Shown here piece after piece: positions 35,442-42,671 of a stretch of 64,000 bases of DNA; positions within the stretch are counted from its first letter, which is position 1, and every line of letters begins with the position of its first letter. The stretch is from positions 1 to 64,000 of the forward strand of contig JAFSAR010000017.1 in the NCBI GenBank assembly GCA_017442225.1, in the 5' to 3' direction. The notes below the pieces were generated by a model. It had not been told where the DNA came from. It searched no databases and worked only from the letters and a program-made list of their open reading frames with translations. This stretch comes from Clostridia bacterium (GTDB taxonomy: Bacteria; Bacillota; Clostridia; Oscillospirales; Acutalibacteraceae). Both the position numbers and the translations under genes were made by a program.

Positions 35442-36626
35442 TTATCCTTTATATTCATCAAATAATGCTTTAAAAGCAGGAATTGAATTTTTAATCGTGT
35501 CATATGATACACAGTACGAGATGCGCACATAACCTTTTGCGCCGAAAGAATCTGCGGGAACGAGCAACAACTCGTGTTTTTTTGCCCTTTCACAAAAAGC
35601 GTTCGCGTCGCTTTCAAGTGATTTCATAAACAAATAAAACGCGCCTTGTGGTTTTACTGCTTGATAACCTATTTCACTAAGCGAATTATAAAGCAATTCA
35701 CGGTTTTTATTGTAAAGGGAAACATCGGCTGTCATACCGTCACATTCAGCTATAACACGTTGCATCATACTCGGCGCACAAACGTAGCCCATGCTACGCG
35801 CCGCGCCGCAAACTGCCGCAAATAAATCGTCAGCATCATCACAGTTTGGTGACACAAACACATAACCTATACGCTCACCGGGAAGCGACAACGATTTGCT
35901 GTATGAATAGCAAACCACCGTGTTGTTATAAAAGTTTGGGATATATGGCACATCATCACCGTAAGTAAGTTCACGATAGGGCTCATCGGCAATAATGTAT
36001 ATCGCTCTGCCAAGCTCTTGGCTTTTCTTGTTAAGCAAAGAAGCAAGCTTTATAACATCGCTTTCAGGAATTATGGCGCCTGTAGGGTTATTGGGCGAAT
36101 TTACAATAATCGCCGCTGTATTTTTGTTTATCGCTTTATCAAGCGCCTCAAAATCAAGTGAGAAATTATTCCCCTTACCAAGCACCGTAACGGTCTTTGC
36201 TCCTGCATTTGCGCAAAAGACATTATATTCAGGAAAATAGGGCGCCAACAATATTACCTCATCACCTGCATTTACTACAGCCTTTAGAGTTGAAGTAAGC
36301 GATGCTGCAGCGCCGCAAGTAATGTAAATGTTTTGAAAATCAGCCTTAACCCCAAAACGCTTTGTGATATTTTGGGCTATGGTTTTTCGCACATTTATAT
36401 CACCCTGCGCCGAGGTGTAGCCGTGAAGCACAACACTGTCACCTGACTCCACTAATTCTTTAATAGTATCATCTACAATCTTTGGTGCTGGAATACTTGG
36501 ATTACCGAGACTAAAGTCAAAAACATTTTCTGCGCCAATCTCCGCCTTGCGTCGCAAAGAATACTCAAAAATCTCTCTAATTACAGAAGGTTGATTTCCA
36601 AGGTCTGCCATAGCTTTATTTATCAT
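35442..36626 (-). CDS. PLP-dependent aminotransferase (aspartate/aromatic type)
   Basis: A 394-residue fold-type I aminotransferase (from ATG 36626, which follows AGGAGATG). The PLP lysine lies in CYSYSKSLSLPGERIGY, and the aspartate and tyrosine that contact the cofactor are in IIADEPYRELTYGD. As first gene of the Phe/Tyr operon, behind a Phe/Tyr-rich leader peptide, it most likely transaminates phenylpyruvate and hydroxyphenylpyruvate. This substrate assignment is from context, since the family also includes aspartate and alanine enzymes. Confidence 0.88.
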   Translation of the reverse strand: MINKAMADLGNQPSVIREIFEYSLRRKAEIGAENVFDFSLGNPSIPAPKIVDDTIKELVESGDSVVLHGYTSAQGDINVRKTIAQNITKRFGVKADFQNIYITCGAAASLTSTLKAVVNAGDEVILLAPYFPEYNVFCANAGAKTVTVLGKGNNFSLDFEALDKAINKNTAAIIVNSPNNPTGAIIPESDVIKLASLLNKKSQELGRAIYIIADEPYRELTYGDDVPYIPNFYNNTVVCYSYSKSLSLPGERIGYVFVSPNCDDADDLFAAVCGAARSMGYVCAPSMMQRVIAECDGMTADVSLYNKNRELLYNSLSEIGYQAVKPQGAFYLFMKSLESDANAFCERAKKHELLLVPADSFGAKGYVRISYCVSYDTIKNSIPAFKALFDEYKG

Positions 36627-36647
36627 ATTTTCATCTCCTATTAAAGT

Positions 36648-36759
36648 AAAAAAATCCGCCAACTCGTAAAATGCAACTATGTGCACAAACGGTTGCGGAC
36701 TGTCTTTAATCTATTAAGGTGCGAATTACATCGCTTTCTTAAAAGAGGCAAGACAGTCC
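36648..36759 (-). promoter_or_regulatory. Transcription attenuator of the aromatic operon (terminator and competing hairpins)
   Basis: On the minus strand TCCGCAAC (36692-36699) pairs with GTTGGCGGA (36655-36663), followed by seven T (36648-36654): an intrinsic terminator only 22 bases before the first structural gene. Two alternatives compete for its 5' arm. GGACTGTCTT (36750-36759) pairs perfectly with AAGACAGTCC (36697-36706), and GCAAC (36692-36696) pairs with GTTGC (36673-36677). The first arm of the long alternative lies inside the leader peptide reading frame, right after the Tyr/Phe codons. This is the layout of a ribosome-mediated attenuator. Confidence 0.8.
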
Positions 36760-36800
36760 TGATTAAAGTAATAAAAATAATAATTACTGTTAAAACACAT
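36726..36800 (-). CDS. Phe/Tyr-rich leader peptide of the aromatic operon
   Basis: A 24-codon reading frame that starts MCFNSNYYFYYF and ends KKAM. Seven of its first twelve residues are Tyr or Phe, with six in a row at positions 7-12. AGGAG lies nine bases before the ATG. It sits between a consensus promoter and the attenuator. Low aminoacylated tRNA-Phe or tRNA-Tyr would stall the ribosome on this run. The function is inferred from composition and position. Confidence 0.8.
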   Translation of the reverse strand: MCFNSNYYFYYFNQDCLASFKKAM

Positions 36801-36832
36801 AGTATCTGTCTCCTCTCTAAAGTATATGAACG

Positions 36833-36861
36833 ATTTTACTCCCTTTTTTTGAGTTTGTCAA
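36833..36861 (-). promoter_or_regulatory. Sigma-A promoter of the aromatic operon
   Basis: On the minus strand TTGACA (36856-36861), 17 bases, TAAAAT (36833-36838). Transcription would start near 36826, giving a leader of about 200 bases that contains the leader peptide and attenuator. Confidence 0.8.
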
Positions 36862-36904
36862 GAAAAAATCGGTATTTTTATGCGAACATCTGCATAAAAT
36901 AAGT

Positions 36905-36929
36905 CAATCAGGGGACGGTTCTCTGATTG
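36905..36929 (+). repeat. REP-like element, solo copy
   Basis: The core GGGGACGGTTCTCTGATTG (36911-36929) is preceded by CAATCA, so the ends form a CAATCA/TGATTG palindrome. The same core flanks the RAYT transposase gene at 38357 and 39191. It borders the phage-like remnant that follows. Confidence 0.75.
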
Positions 36930-36930
36930 A

Positions 36931-37311
36931 AAAATATTTCACCTTTTTCAAGAAGGGTCAGGAACACAACTAACTACCCCTGACCCTAAATACGAATTCA
37001 GCGATATCCTTGCCCGCTCGGCATTATGGGCGGACTTAAAATATAATGAAATACCAAGGCTTACACCACAAGAAATACAAAAAGCGGTCGGTGTAGAATC
37101 CGACCGTCAAAAAGACTTTTATAAAATGCTGGCATACATAGTTTATACAGGCGCCTCGCTTACCGCCGTAGGCTTTAACAACCCAAAACAATTCCCAAGT
37201 ATAGAACAGGCTTTTCCAAACCTTTTTGAACGTGAGGAACAGCAGGACTGGCGCATTATGAAGCAGCGAGTTGAAGCATTTGCAAAGGCTAAAAATCAGG
37301 AATCACGATAA
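36931..37311 (+). pseudogene. Remnant of a small phage-like gene lacking its start
   Basis: An open frame of 127 codons starts directly after a TGA inside the REP core and runs to 37311. No start codon with a ribosome site occurs before an internal ATG at 37126. The encoded text (for example LARSALWADLKYNEIPRL and ERYEEQ-like charged helices toward the end) looks like the C-terminal part of a small soluble phage structural or tail-assembly protein. That is an impression, not an identification. An AGGGTCAGG...CCTGACCCT inverted repeat (36954-36987) lies within its first part. Confidence 0.45.
36954..36987. repeat. Nine-bp inverted repeat
   Basis: AGGGTCAGG (36954-36962) and CCTGACCCT (36979-36987) are exact complements, 16 bases apart. 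They lie 25 bases after the REP core and may be a second type of small palindromic element. Confidence 0.5.
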
Positions 37312-37356
37312 CATAAAAGAGCGATCCCCTTGTGTACTTTTCCTTGTGTTTTGCCA

Positions 37357-38187
37357 TTATTTGATTAATCCTAAATCGGTTATTTTAGTCATAAAATCTA
37401 TATAATCTTTAGGATATGAATTATTTATTAAATTAAACTTAATAAACAGAGTGATTTGATTATACAAACTATCCTTGTATATAAGCTTAAGAAAATTATC
37501 TTGTTTTAATCCACTCCCCATTCCCTTTAATGTTTGCTCATGAGTAAAAGAAACAATATCCGTTAATTGGATTACAATCTTTTTAAGGTTATCATGTCCG
37601 GTTACAAATTCAAAGCGATCGTTAAAAGCACGAAACAAGAATATGCCGTCAATATTTAAAATTGGACAATGTAGGTATGTTTTAGCAGAAAGCAAGCTCA
37701 TATCTTGTACTCTTTTTTGAATATCAAGTTCGCTCAAAGTAATTTTGTTATATAAATCTATTAATTCTTGGCATTCCCTTACATTTTTGGTAAGTGATAT
37801 GTAGCAATTGATGGTAAAATCTAAATTTTGTGTAGTACCATCGTTTTTTGTAAATTCAATAGAAAATTCACTTTTTCGCGCATTAGACTGTAAATAATCA
37901 GACAAACTAATAATTCGTGAAAAGTCTTCGCCACAACAGGAAATTCTGATAATAGATTTAAAAGGTATTTCTAAATATACATTACCATAACCTTTTATAC
38001 AAAAGATGTCAGGATTGTAAAAACTTCTAAGTATAAACTTATTTTGTGTTAAATACAACATTAGATATCCATTGTTTTTAAAATTAAACTCTTCTTGATT
38101 TGTGCACCGAACCTGATATTTACTTATCGTTCCCTCTGGATCCACATATACTCTTTTACTATCAGCTTTTGAATAAATATAACTCAT
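37357..38187 (-). CDS. Hypothetical AT-rich protein
   Basis: 276 residues, soluble, rich in Ile, Asn, Lys and Phe, with no signal peptide or membrane segment. I do not recognise a family. The alternation of short beta-like stretches in both halves (about 20-130 and 165-270) could be two PH/GRAM-like domains, which is only a guess. Base composition is more AT-rich than the neighbouring biosynthetic genes. It stands alone between a phage-like remnant and the RAYT unit and faces a small divergent ORF, so it is probably acquired. Confidence 0.6.
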   Translation of the reverse strand: MSYIYSKADSKRVYVDPEGTISKYQVRCTNQEEFNFKNNGYLMLYLTQNKFILRSFYNPDIFCIKGYGNVYLEIPFKSIIRISCCGEDFSRIISLSDYLQSNARKSEFSIEFTKNDGTTQNLDFTINCYISLTKNVRECQELIDLYNKITLSELDIQKRVQDMSLLSAKTYLHCPILNIDGIFLFRAFNDRFEFVTGHDNLKKIVIQLTDIVSFTHEQTLKGMGSGLKQDNFLKLIYKDSLYNQITLFIKFNLINNSYPKDYIDFMTKITDLGLIK

Positions 38188-38221
38188 TCTTATCGACTCA
38201 CTTTTTAATTTTTAGGAGGTT

Positions 38222-38386
38222 ATGAAATTGGACAATTTAAATGTTCTTACTGAAATATTATCAGAATTACAAATAATTACACAAGAAATAACGAATTCAA
38301 CACCATTTGAAAATTTCTTTAATGGATTAGATGATGGATTAAGCTTATTTAAATCTGGGGACGGTTCCCTGATTGATATTTTTTAA
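38222..38386 (+). CDS. Small ORF ending inside a REP element
   Basis: A 54-codon frame with a perfect AGGAGG seven bases before its ATG, divergent from the gene at 37357. The first 44 residues form an acidic, probably helical peptide. The last residues (GDGSLIDIF) are encoded by the REP core at 38357-38375, so the original C-terminus was probably lost or replaced. Function unknown. Confidence 0.5.
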   Translation: MKLDNLNVLTEILSELQIITQEITNSTPFENFFNGLDDGLSLFKSGDGSLIDIF

Positions 38387-39215
38387 CATTTTCTTTTAAG
38401 TTACGCTTTTTGTACTAAATAGTAACTCGTTCCCGTCAAGCGACTGATTTGCCTTATCGATAATCCTTTTTCTTTGAAAAGTTTCAGGCATTTGTCACGC
38501 ACATTGGCATCCAGCTTTTGAAATTCTGCAATGCTTTTGCATTTTGAATTTTTTTCAATTATCCTTTGAGCCTGTTCGTCGGTCATCCTTTTTTGGGGCT
38601 TATTTTCATCTTCTAAAAAGTTATCAGCGCTTTTCTCGTTGTTAAAAGCAGCAAAGTCATCTTTATGAATAACTTCAAAAACAAAATCGGTATCTATTAA
38701 ACACTGTTTTTTGAAAAATTCATTATAACTGCTATGCGGATATTGATTTATATTTTGACATATTCCTGCCTTAACAGGATTTTGATGAATATATCGCAAA
38801 ACGGCTAAAAAATATCTTTCGTCATCAATCGGTTCACTTTTAAAGCGATCCTGAAACAAATGCCCTACCCTTTGATATTTTATATTATACCAATACACAA
38901 AACGAGTTGCAAGTCTTTTAATTATAAGTTCAATGGGTTCCTTTGTTTCCTGTAACAAAAGATGAATGTGATTACCCATCAAGCAATAAGCATATATTTT
39001 AAATTCGCAAATATTTTTACACGTTTTTAAAATTGATATAAACTTTTCGTAATCTTCTTGTTCTTCAAAAATTTGCTGATTGTTAACTCCTCGTAGCATT
39101 ATATGATATATACCGCTATCACTCTTTTTCCTTGCTCGTCTCGGCATTGTCATCACCCAAATTTATAATATCACAAATCTTTTAATTTGTCAATCGGAGA
39201 ACCGTCCCCTGATTG
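38357..39215 (-). mobile_element. RAYT unit: transposase gene bracketed by inverted REP copies
   Basis: The core GGGGACGGTTCCCTGATTG (38357-38375, plus) and GGGGACGGTTCTCCGATTG (39191-39209, minus) face each other across the transposase gene. On the right the element ends in a CAATCGG...TGATTG palindrome at 39215. This is the expected arrangement of a REP-associated tyrosine transposase with its own REP sequences. Confidence 0.75.
38401..39147 (-). CDS. REP-associated tyrosine transposase (RAYT, Y1/IS200-like domain)
   Basis: 248 residues from the chosen ATG (two more codons for ATG are available up to 39153). The Y1 transposase core begins MPRRARKKSDSGIYHIMLRG. The HUH motif is seen in AYCLMGNHIHLLLQE (about 70-84), and the tyrosine region is near YFLAVLRYIHQNPVKAG. 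A C-terminal helix-turn-helix (about 205-248) is present. RAYT proteins cut and move REP sequences as single strands and are single-copy domesticated relatives of IS200/IS605 transposases. REP copies lie on both sides. Confidence 0.88.
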   Translation of the reverse strand: MPRRARKKSDSGIYHIMLRGVNNQQIFEEQEDYEKFISILKTCKNICEFKIYAYCLMGNHIHLLLQETKEPIELIIKRLATRFVYWYNIKYQRVGHLFQDRFKSEPIDDERYFLAVLRYIHQNPVKAGICQNINQYPHSSYNEFFKKQCLIDTDFVFEVIHKDDFAAFNNEKSADNFLEDENKPQKRMTDEQAQRIIEKNSKCKSIAEFQKLDANVRDKCLKLFKEKGLSIRQISRLTGTSYYLVQKA

Positions 39216-39704
39216 ACCAAATTTCATTATGCTTTGTATCTCGTCAGGTGTCCGCCCTAAGACAAATGACAGTTCGTTATAAAGCAATAACTCTGCTTTT
39301 GTGAGCGTTTGTTCATCATTTATGTTAAGCTTTTTGCCGCTCTCACGGCGGATATCTCTTTCAAATCGGATAGTTTTTATAACCGCAATAAGTCTTTCGC
39401 GATCGCCGCTTGCCAATACGCTTTTATATTCATCTCGCTTCTTATTTTCGTCTTTAGTTTCAATAACACCGATTTGCTGTGCCTTTTCAATTAAATTCTT
39501 TGCCTGAGTTTTTGATAAAACGCTCTGCATTTTTGCAACAAGGGTTTCGTTTCCTACAGGCACAAAAACGGCTGTGTTTTCGTTATAAAGCGGTTTCAAA
39601 ACATAGTAATTTGCTGTTTGTCTGCCTATCTGTTTTGTCTCGAATCTGTCGATTTTGCAGATACCTTGCGCGCCATAAATTATAATATCTCCTATATTAA
39701 ACAT
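39171..39704 (-). CDS. CarD/CdnL family transcription regulator
   Basis: A 177-residue protein with an N-terminal CarD/TRCF RNA-polymerase-interacting domain (about 1-60, starting with MFNIGDIIIYGAQGICKI) and a helical C-terminal DNA-binding part (about 65-160). CarD proteins bind the RNA polymerase beta subunit and steady open complexes at rRNA and other promoters. The last 13-15 residues (SGDGSPIDKL and following) are encoded by the REP element, so the natural C-terminus has probably been altered. Confidence 0.85.
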   Translation of the reverse strand: MFNIGDIIIYGAQGICKIDRFETKQIGRQTANYYVLKPLYNENTAVFVPVGNETLVAKMQSVLSKTQAKNLIEKAQQIGVIETKDENKKRDEYKSVLASGDRERLIAVIKTIRFERDIRRESGKKLNINDEQTLTKAELLLYNELSFVLGRTPDEIQSIMKFGQSGDGSPIDKLKDL

Positions 39705-39821
39705 AAACTCACCTCAATATGCACTTTAATTATACAATTTTTTTTGCGAAAATGACATAGGCATACTTAACAAATCTTTTACATCCTTTTTTTGTAAGTT
39801 TTAGCCTAAACACCCATTTTA

Positions 39822-39850
39822 TTGACTTTTAGAAAAACAAGTGTTATATT
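39822..39850 (+). promoter_or_regulatory. Sigma-A promoter of the cohesin-domain gene
   Basis: TTGACT (39822-39827), 17 bases, TATATT (39845-39850), about 32 bases before the ATG at 39883. Confidence 0.7.
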
Positions 39851-39882
39851 GAAATAAAATAGTTTATATATGAGGTTTTAAA

Positions 39883-41139
39883 ATGAGCATAGTAAAAAAA
39901 TTTATATCATTTGTTTTGTGTGCGATTCTTTGCACAATTATGTGCTCTGCAGTTTTTGCAACATCTACCCCAATAATAACCATTTCAAACAAATCAGACG
40001 TTCCGAGTAATTCCGTCAAAATAGATATTTCCATAGCCAATAATCCAGGTATTATGGGAATGACCTTTAGCATTATGTATGACAGCGAAAATCTTGAATT
40101 TGTTGATTTGAGCAGAGGTTATATAAGCGCACCAACCTATAATAACCTAAGCGATGAGGGACGTATTATTGTTGCGGTTACAGAGAAAGAGGATAAATAT
40201 GATAACGGCACACTAATGTCGCTTATCTTTAAAATAAAAGATAACGCAAAGCCTGGTAAGTACGCTATAACACTTGCTAATCATAAATATGAAAAATATG
40301 CCGACAGTCTGCATAACTGTTTTTCAAATTCAAATCAAGAATCCATTGTCCCCACGGTAAAGGCGGGCAGTGTAACTGTAGAAAAAACCTGTGAAAATTC
40401 AGGTCATAAATACAGCGTTTGGTCTGTAACAAAAAAGGCGTCTTGCACCGAGACAGGACAAAAAGAACGTACGTGTGCCCGTTGCGGCGATATAGAAAAA
40501 CAAGAAATACCCATCACCCACGATTTTGAAGCTGAATGGACTGTTGATAAAGCCGCAACCCCCTCCGAAGACGGAATTATGTCACGTCACTGTAAAAACT
40601 GCGACGCCGTGACAGATAAAATTACATTTACATATCAAGAGGTTGAAGATAGCAAAGACCCTGATGACAACACCTCAAGCGACAACAACATCTCGTCCGA
40701 CGCAAGTTCAAATGGAAGCAACTCTTCAAGCAGTGTATCTTCATCCGACGTAAGTTCAAGCGAAAACAACTCTTCAAATGAAAGCAATTCGTCAAATAAA
40801 ACACCGATAGACAATACCGTAGGCGCTAAAAACCCATTATCCGCAGTTGAAAACACAAAGGATTTTCAGGAAAATATTAAACCAAATTTCGAGAATAACA
40901 ACACATCGAGCAACACAGAAAACAGCGCCGAGCAAAGCGGTAATTCGGATAATTTTGACACCCAAAGCATTACCACTACAACCGACGGCGATAAGGATAC
41001 AACAACCGATAAAGCACAGCCGTTTATATCAACCTCTATGGGTATGGCAATCATAATTATTTGCGCATTATTGAGTATCGGAATGGTGGTATTCTGTATA
41101 ATTCTTATAATTCGCAGAAAAAAGGCTGAACAGGATTAA
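39883..41139 (+). CDS. Secreted membrane-anchored protein with cohesin domain
   Basis: 418 residues: a signal peptide (about 1-26), a cohesin-type domain (about 30-160, with ISIANNPGIMGMTFSIMYD), two short Cys-pair modules (CTETGQKERTCARCGD and RHCKNCDAVTDK), a long Ser/Asn/Asp-rich linker (about 250-385), one membrane helix (about 386-410) and a basic tail (IRRKKAEQD). Cohesins bind dockerins in cellulosomes, but related domains occur in other surface proteins. No dockerin or glycosidase lies nearby. It is probably displayed on the cell surface; the partner is unknown. Confidence 0.78.
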   Translation: MSIVKKFISFVLCAILCTIMCSAVFATSTPIITISNKSDVPSNSVKIDISIANNPGIMGMTFSIMYDSENLEFVDLSRGYISAPTYNNLSDEGRIIVAVTEKEDKYDNGTLMSLIFKIKDNAKPGKYAITLANHKYEKYADSLHNCFSNSNQESIVPTVKAGSVTVEKTCENSGHKYSVWSVTKKASCTETGQKERTCARCGDIEKQEIPITHDFEAEWTVDKAATPSEDGIMSRHCKNCDAVTDKITFTYQEVEDSKDPDDNTSSDNNISSDASSNGSNSSSSVSSSDVSSSENNSSNESNSSNKTPIDNTVGAKNPLSAVENTKDFQENIKPNFENNNTSSNTENSAEQSGNSDNFDTQSITTTTDGDKDTTTDKAQPFISTSMGMAIIIICALLSIGMVVFCIILIIRRKKAEQD

Positions 41140-41153
41140 ATATAGTAAAAAGC

Positions 41154-41190
41154 AAAAACATCGCGTGAATAATATTTACGCGATGTTTTT
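41154..41190. terminator. Bidirectional terminator between cohesin gene and glmM
   Basis: AAAAACATCGCGT (41154-41166) pairs with ACGCGATGTTTTT (41178-41190). T runs stand on both sides of the core stem, fitting the convergent ends of the two genes. Confidence 0.8.
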
Positions 41191-41204
41191 TGTCTTATTG
41201 GTTG

Positions 41205-42584
41205 TCAATTACACATTATTTTCTCTGATATTTCTGCAGCATATTCGCGGCAAAGCGTTTCACTTTCACACTCAATCATAACACGAATTACAGGTTCGGT
41301 ACCGCTTTCTCTTAGCAATACCCTACCCTTGCCGTTAATTTTTTCTTCAACACCTCTTGCGGCATCCAGTACAGCCTGATTGGTCATCACTGCTTTTTTA
41401 TCGGCTACCCTTACATTTTGTGTAAACTGCGGATACAAATGCACTGGCTCTGCAAGCTTTGAAAGTGTGGTTTTTCGGTCACATATTTCCTCTGTAATCA
41501 TAATAGCTGTAAGCAAGCCATCCCCCGTGGTTGCATATTTTTTAAGAATTATATGCCCCGATTGCTCGCCGCCTATATCATAGTCCTTTTGTTGCATACG
41601 CTCATAAACAAAACGGTCGCCGACAGTCGTGAGTTCGCAGTTGATACCAGCTTTTTTTAGTGAGTTTACAAAACCGCTGTTTGACATAATTGTAGCGACA
41701 ACGGTATCGTCTTTGAGCATATCACGCGATTTTAAACGGTTAGCTAAAATATACATCATTTTATCACCATCAACCTCGTTTCCCTTTTCGTCCACCGCTA
41801 TACAGCGGTCGGCGTCGCCGTCAAAAGCAAAACCAATGTCAAGGTGCTGTTCACGCACAAGGCGGCATAAATTTTCTATATGGGTAGAACCGCAGCTCTC
41901 ATTTATGTTTATACCGTCAGGCGCATCCCCCACAACATACGTCTGAGCGCCAAGCGCGTCAAAAACGGCTTTTGCAATGCTCCAAGACGCGCCATTTGCG
42001 CAATCCAGTCCGATTTTTAAATTTTTGTATGAGTGGGACGCGAGCGATATAAGATAACCGATATATCTGTTTCTGCCCGAAACGTAGTCAACAATCGCGC
42101 CTATTCCATCACGGTGTGCAGGCGGCAAATCGTCACCCTCGACACCAAGGCTTTTTAAATCGCCGTCAATATAGCTTTCAATCAAAGCGGTTGCCGCATC
42201 GTCAAACTTTTCACCGTAGCGGTTAATCACCTTTATACCGTTGTCGTAAAAAGGATTGTGCGACGCAGTAATCATTATGCCGCAGTCAAAACCCTCGAGC
42301 CGCGTTACGTACGAAACGCTGGGCGTTGTGGTTACGTGCAGGATATAGGCGTCACCGCCCGAGGCAATAATACCCGAGCAGAGCGCGTATTCAAGCATAT
42401 AGCTTGAACGTCTTGTATCCTTACCGATAACTATACGCGGTCTGCCGCTTGCCTTGTCGGTTTTGCATAGCGGCGAGGCAAAATACCATCCCAGAAATCT
42501 GCCAATTTTGTAAGCGTGCTCAGCCGTTAAATTAACGTTGACCTCACCGCGAAAACCGTCGGTGCCAAAATATTTATTTTGCAT
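41205..42584 (-). CDS. glmM: Phosphoglucosamine mutase
   Basis: A 459-residue alpha-D-phosphohexomutase that makes glucosamine 1-phosphate for peptidoglycan precursors. The phosphoserine loop reads ITASHNPFYDNGIK (about 108-121), the metal site DGDADRC (about 250-256), the sugar-binding GGEQSGH and the C-terminal phosphate-binding RESGTEPVIRV. It faces leftward, 87 bases after jag, and is separated from it by a terminator. Confidence 0.94.
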   Translation of the reverse strand: MQNKYFGTDGFRGEVNVNLTAEHAYKIGRFLGWYFASPLCKTDKASGRPRIVIGKDTRRSSYMLEYALCSGIIASGGDAYILHVTTTPSVSYVTRLEGFDCGIMITASHNPFYDNGIKVINRYGEKFDDAATALIESYIDGDLKSLGVEGDDLPPAHRDGIGAIVDYVSGRNRYIGYLISLASHSYKNLKIGLDCANGASWSIAKAVFDALGAQTYVVGDAPDGININESCGSTHIENLCRLVREQHLDIGFAFDGDADRCIAVDEKGNEVDGDKMMYILANRLKSRDMLKDDTVVATIMSNSGFVNSLKKAGINCELTTVGDRFVYERMQQKDYDIGGEQSGHIILKKYATTGDGLLTAIMITEEICDRKTTLSKLAEPVHLYPQFTQNVRVADKKAVMTNQAVLDAARGVEEKINGKGRVLLRESGTEPVIRVMIECESETLCREYAAEISEKIMCN

Positions 42585-42638
42585 TTTATAAAACCCTCTT
42601 TCGCATAATAGTATGCGGAAAAAGGATTATTAAATACA

Positions 42639-42667
42639 AAAAGAGCCGAAACAAATTCGGCTCTTTT
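42639..42667 (-). terminator. Terminator after jag
   Basis: AAAAGAGCCGAA (42639-42650) pairs with TTCGGCTCTTTT (42656-42667), loop of five. It lies just after the jag stop on the minus strand and ends the rpmH-to-jag operon. Confidence 0.75.
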
Positions 42668-42671
42668 AAAA

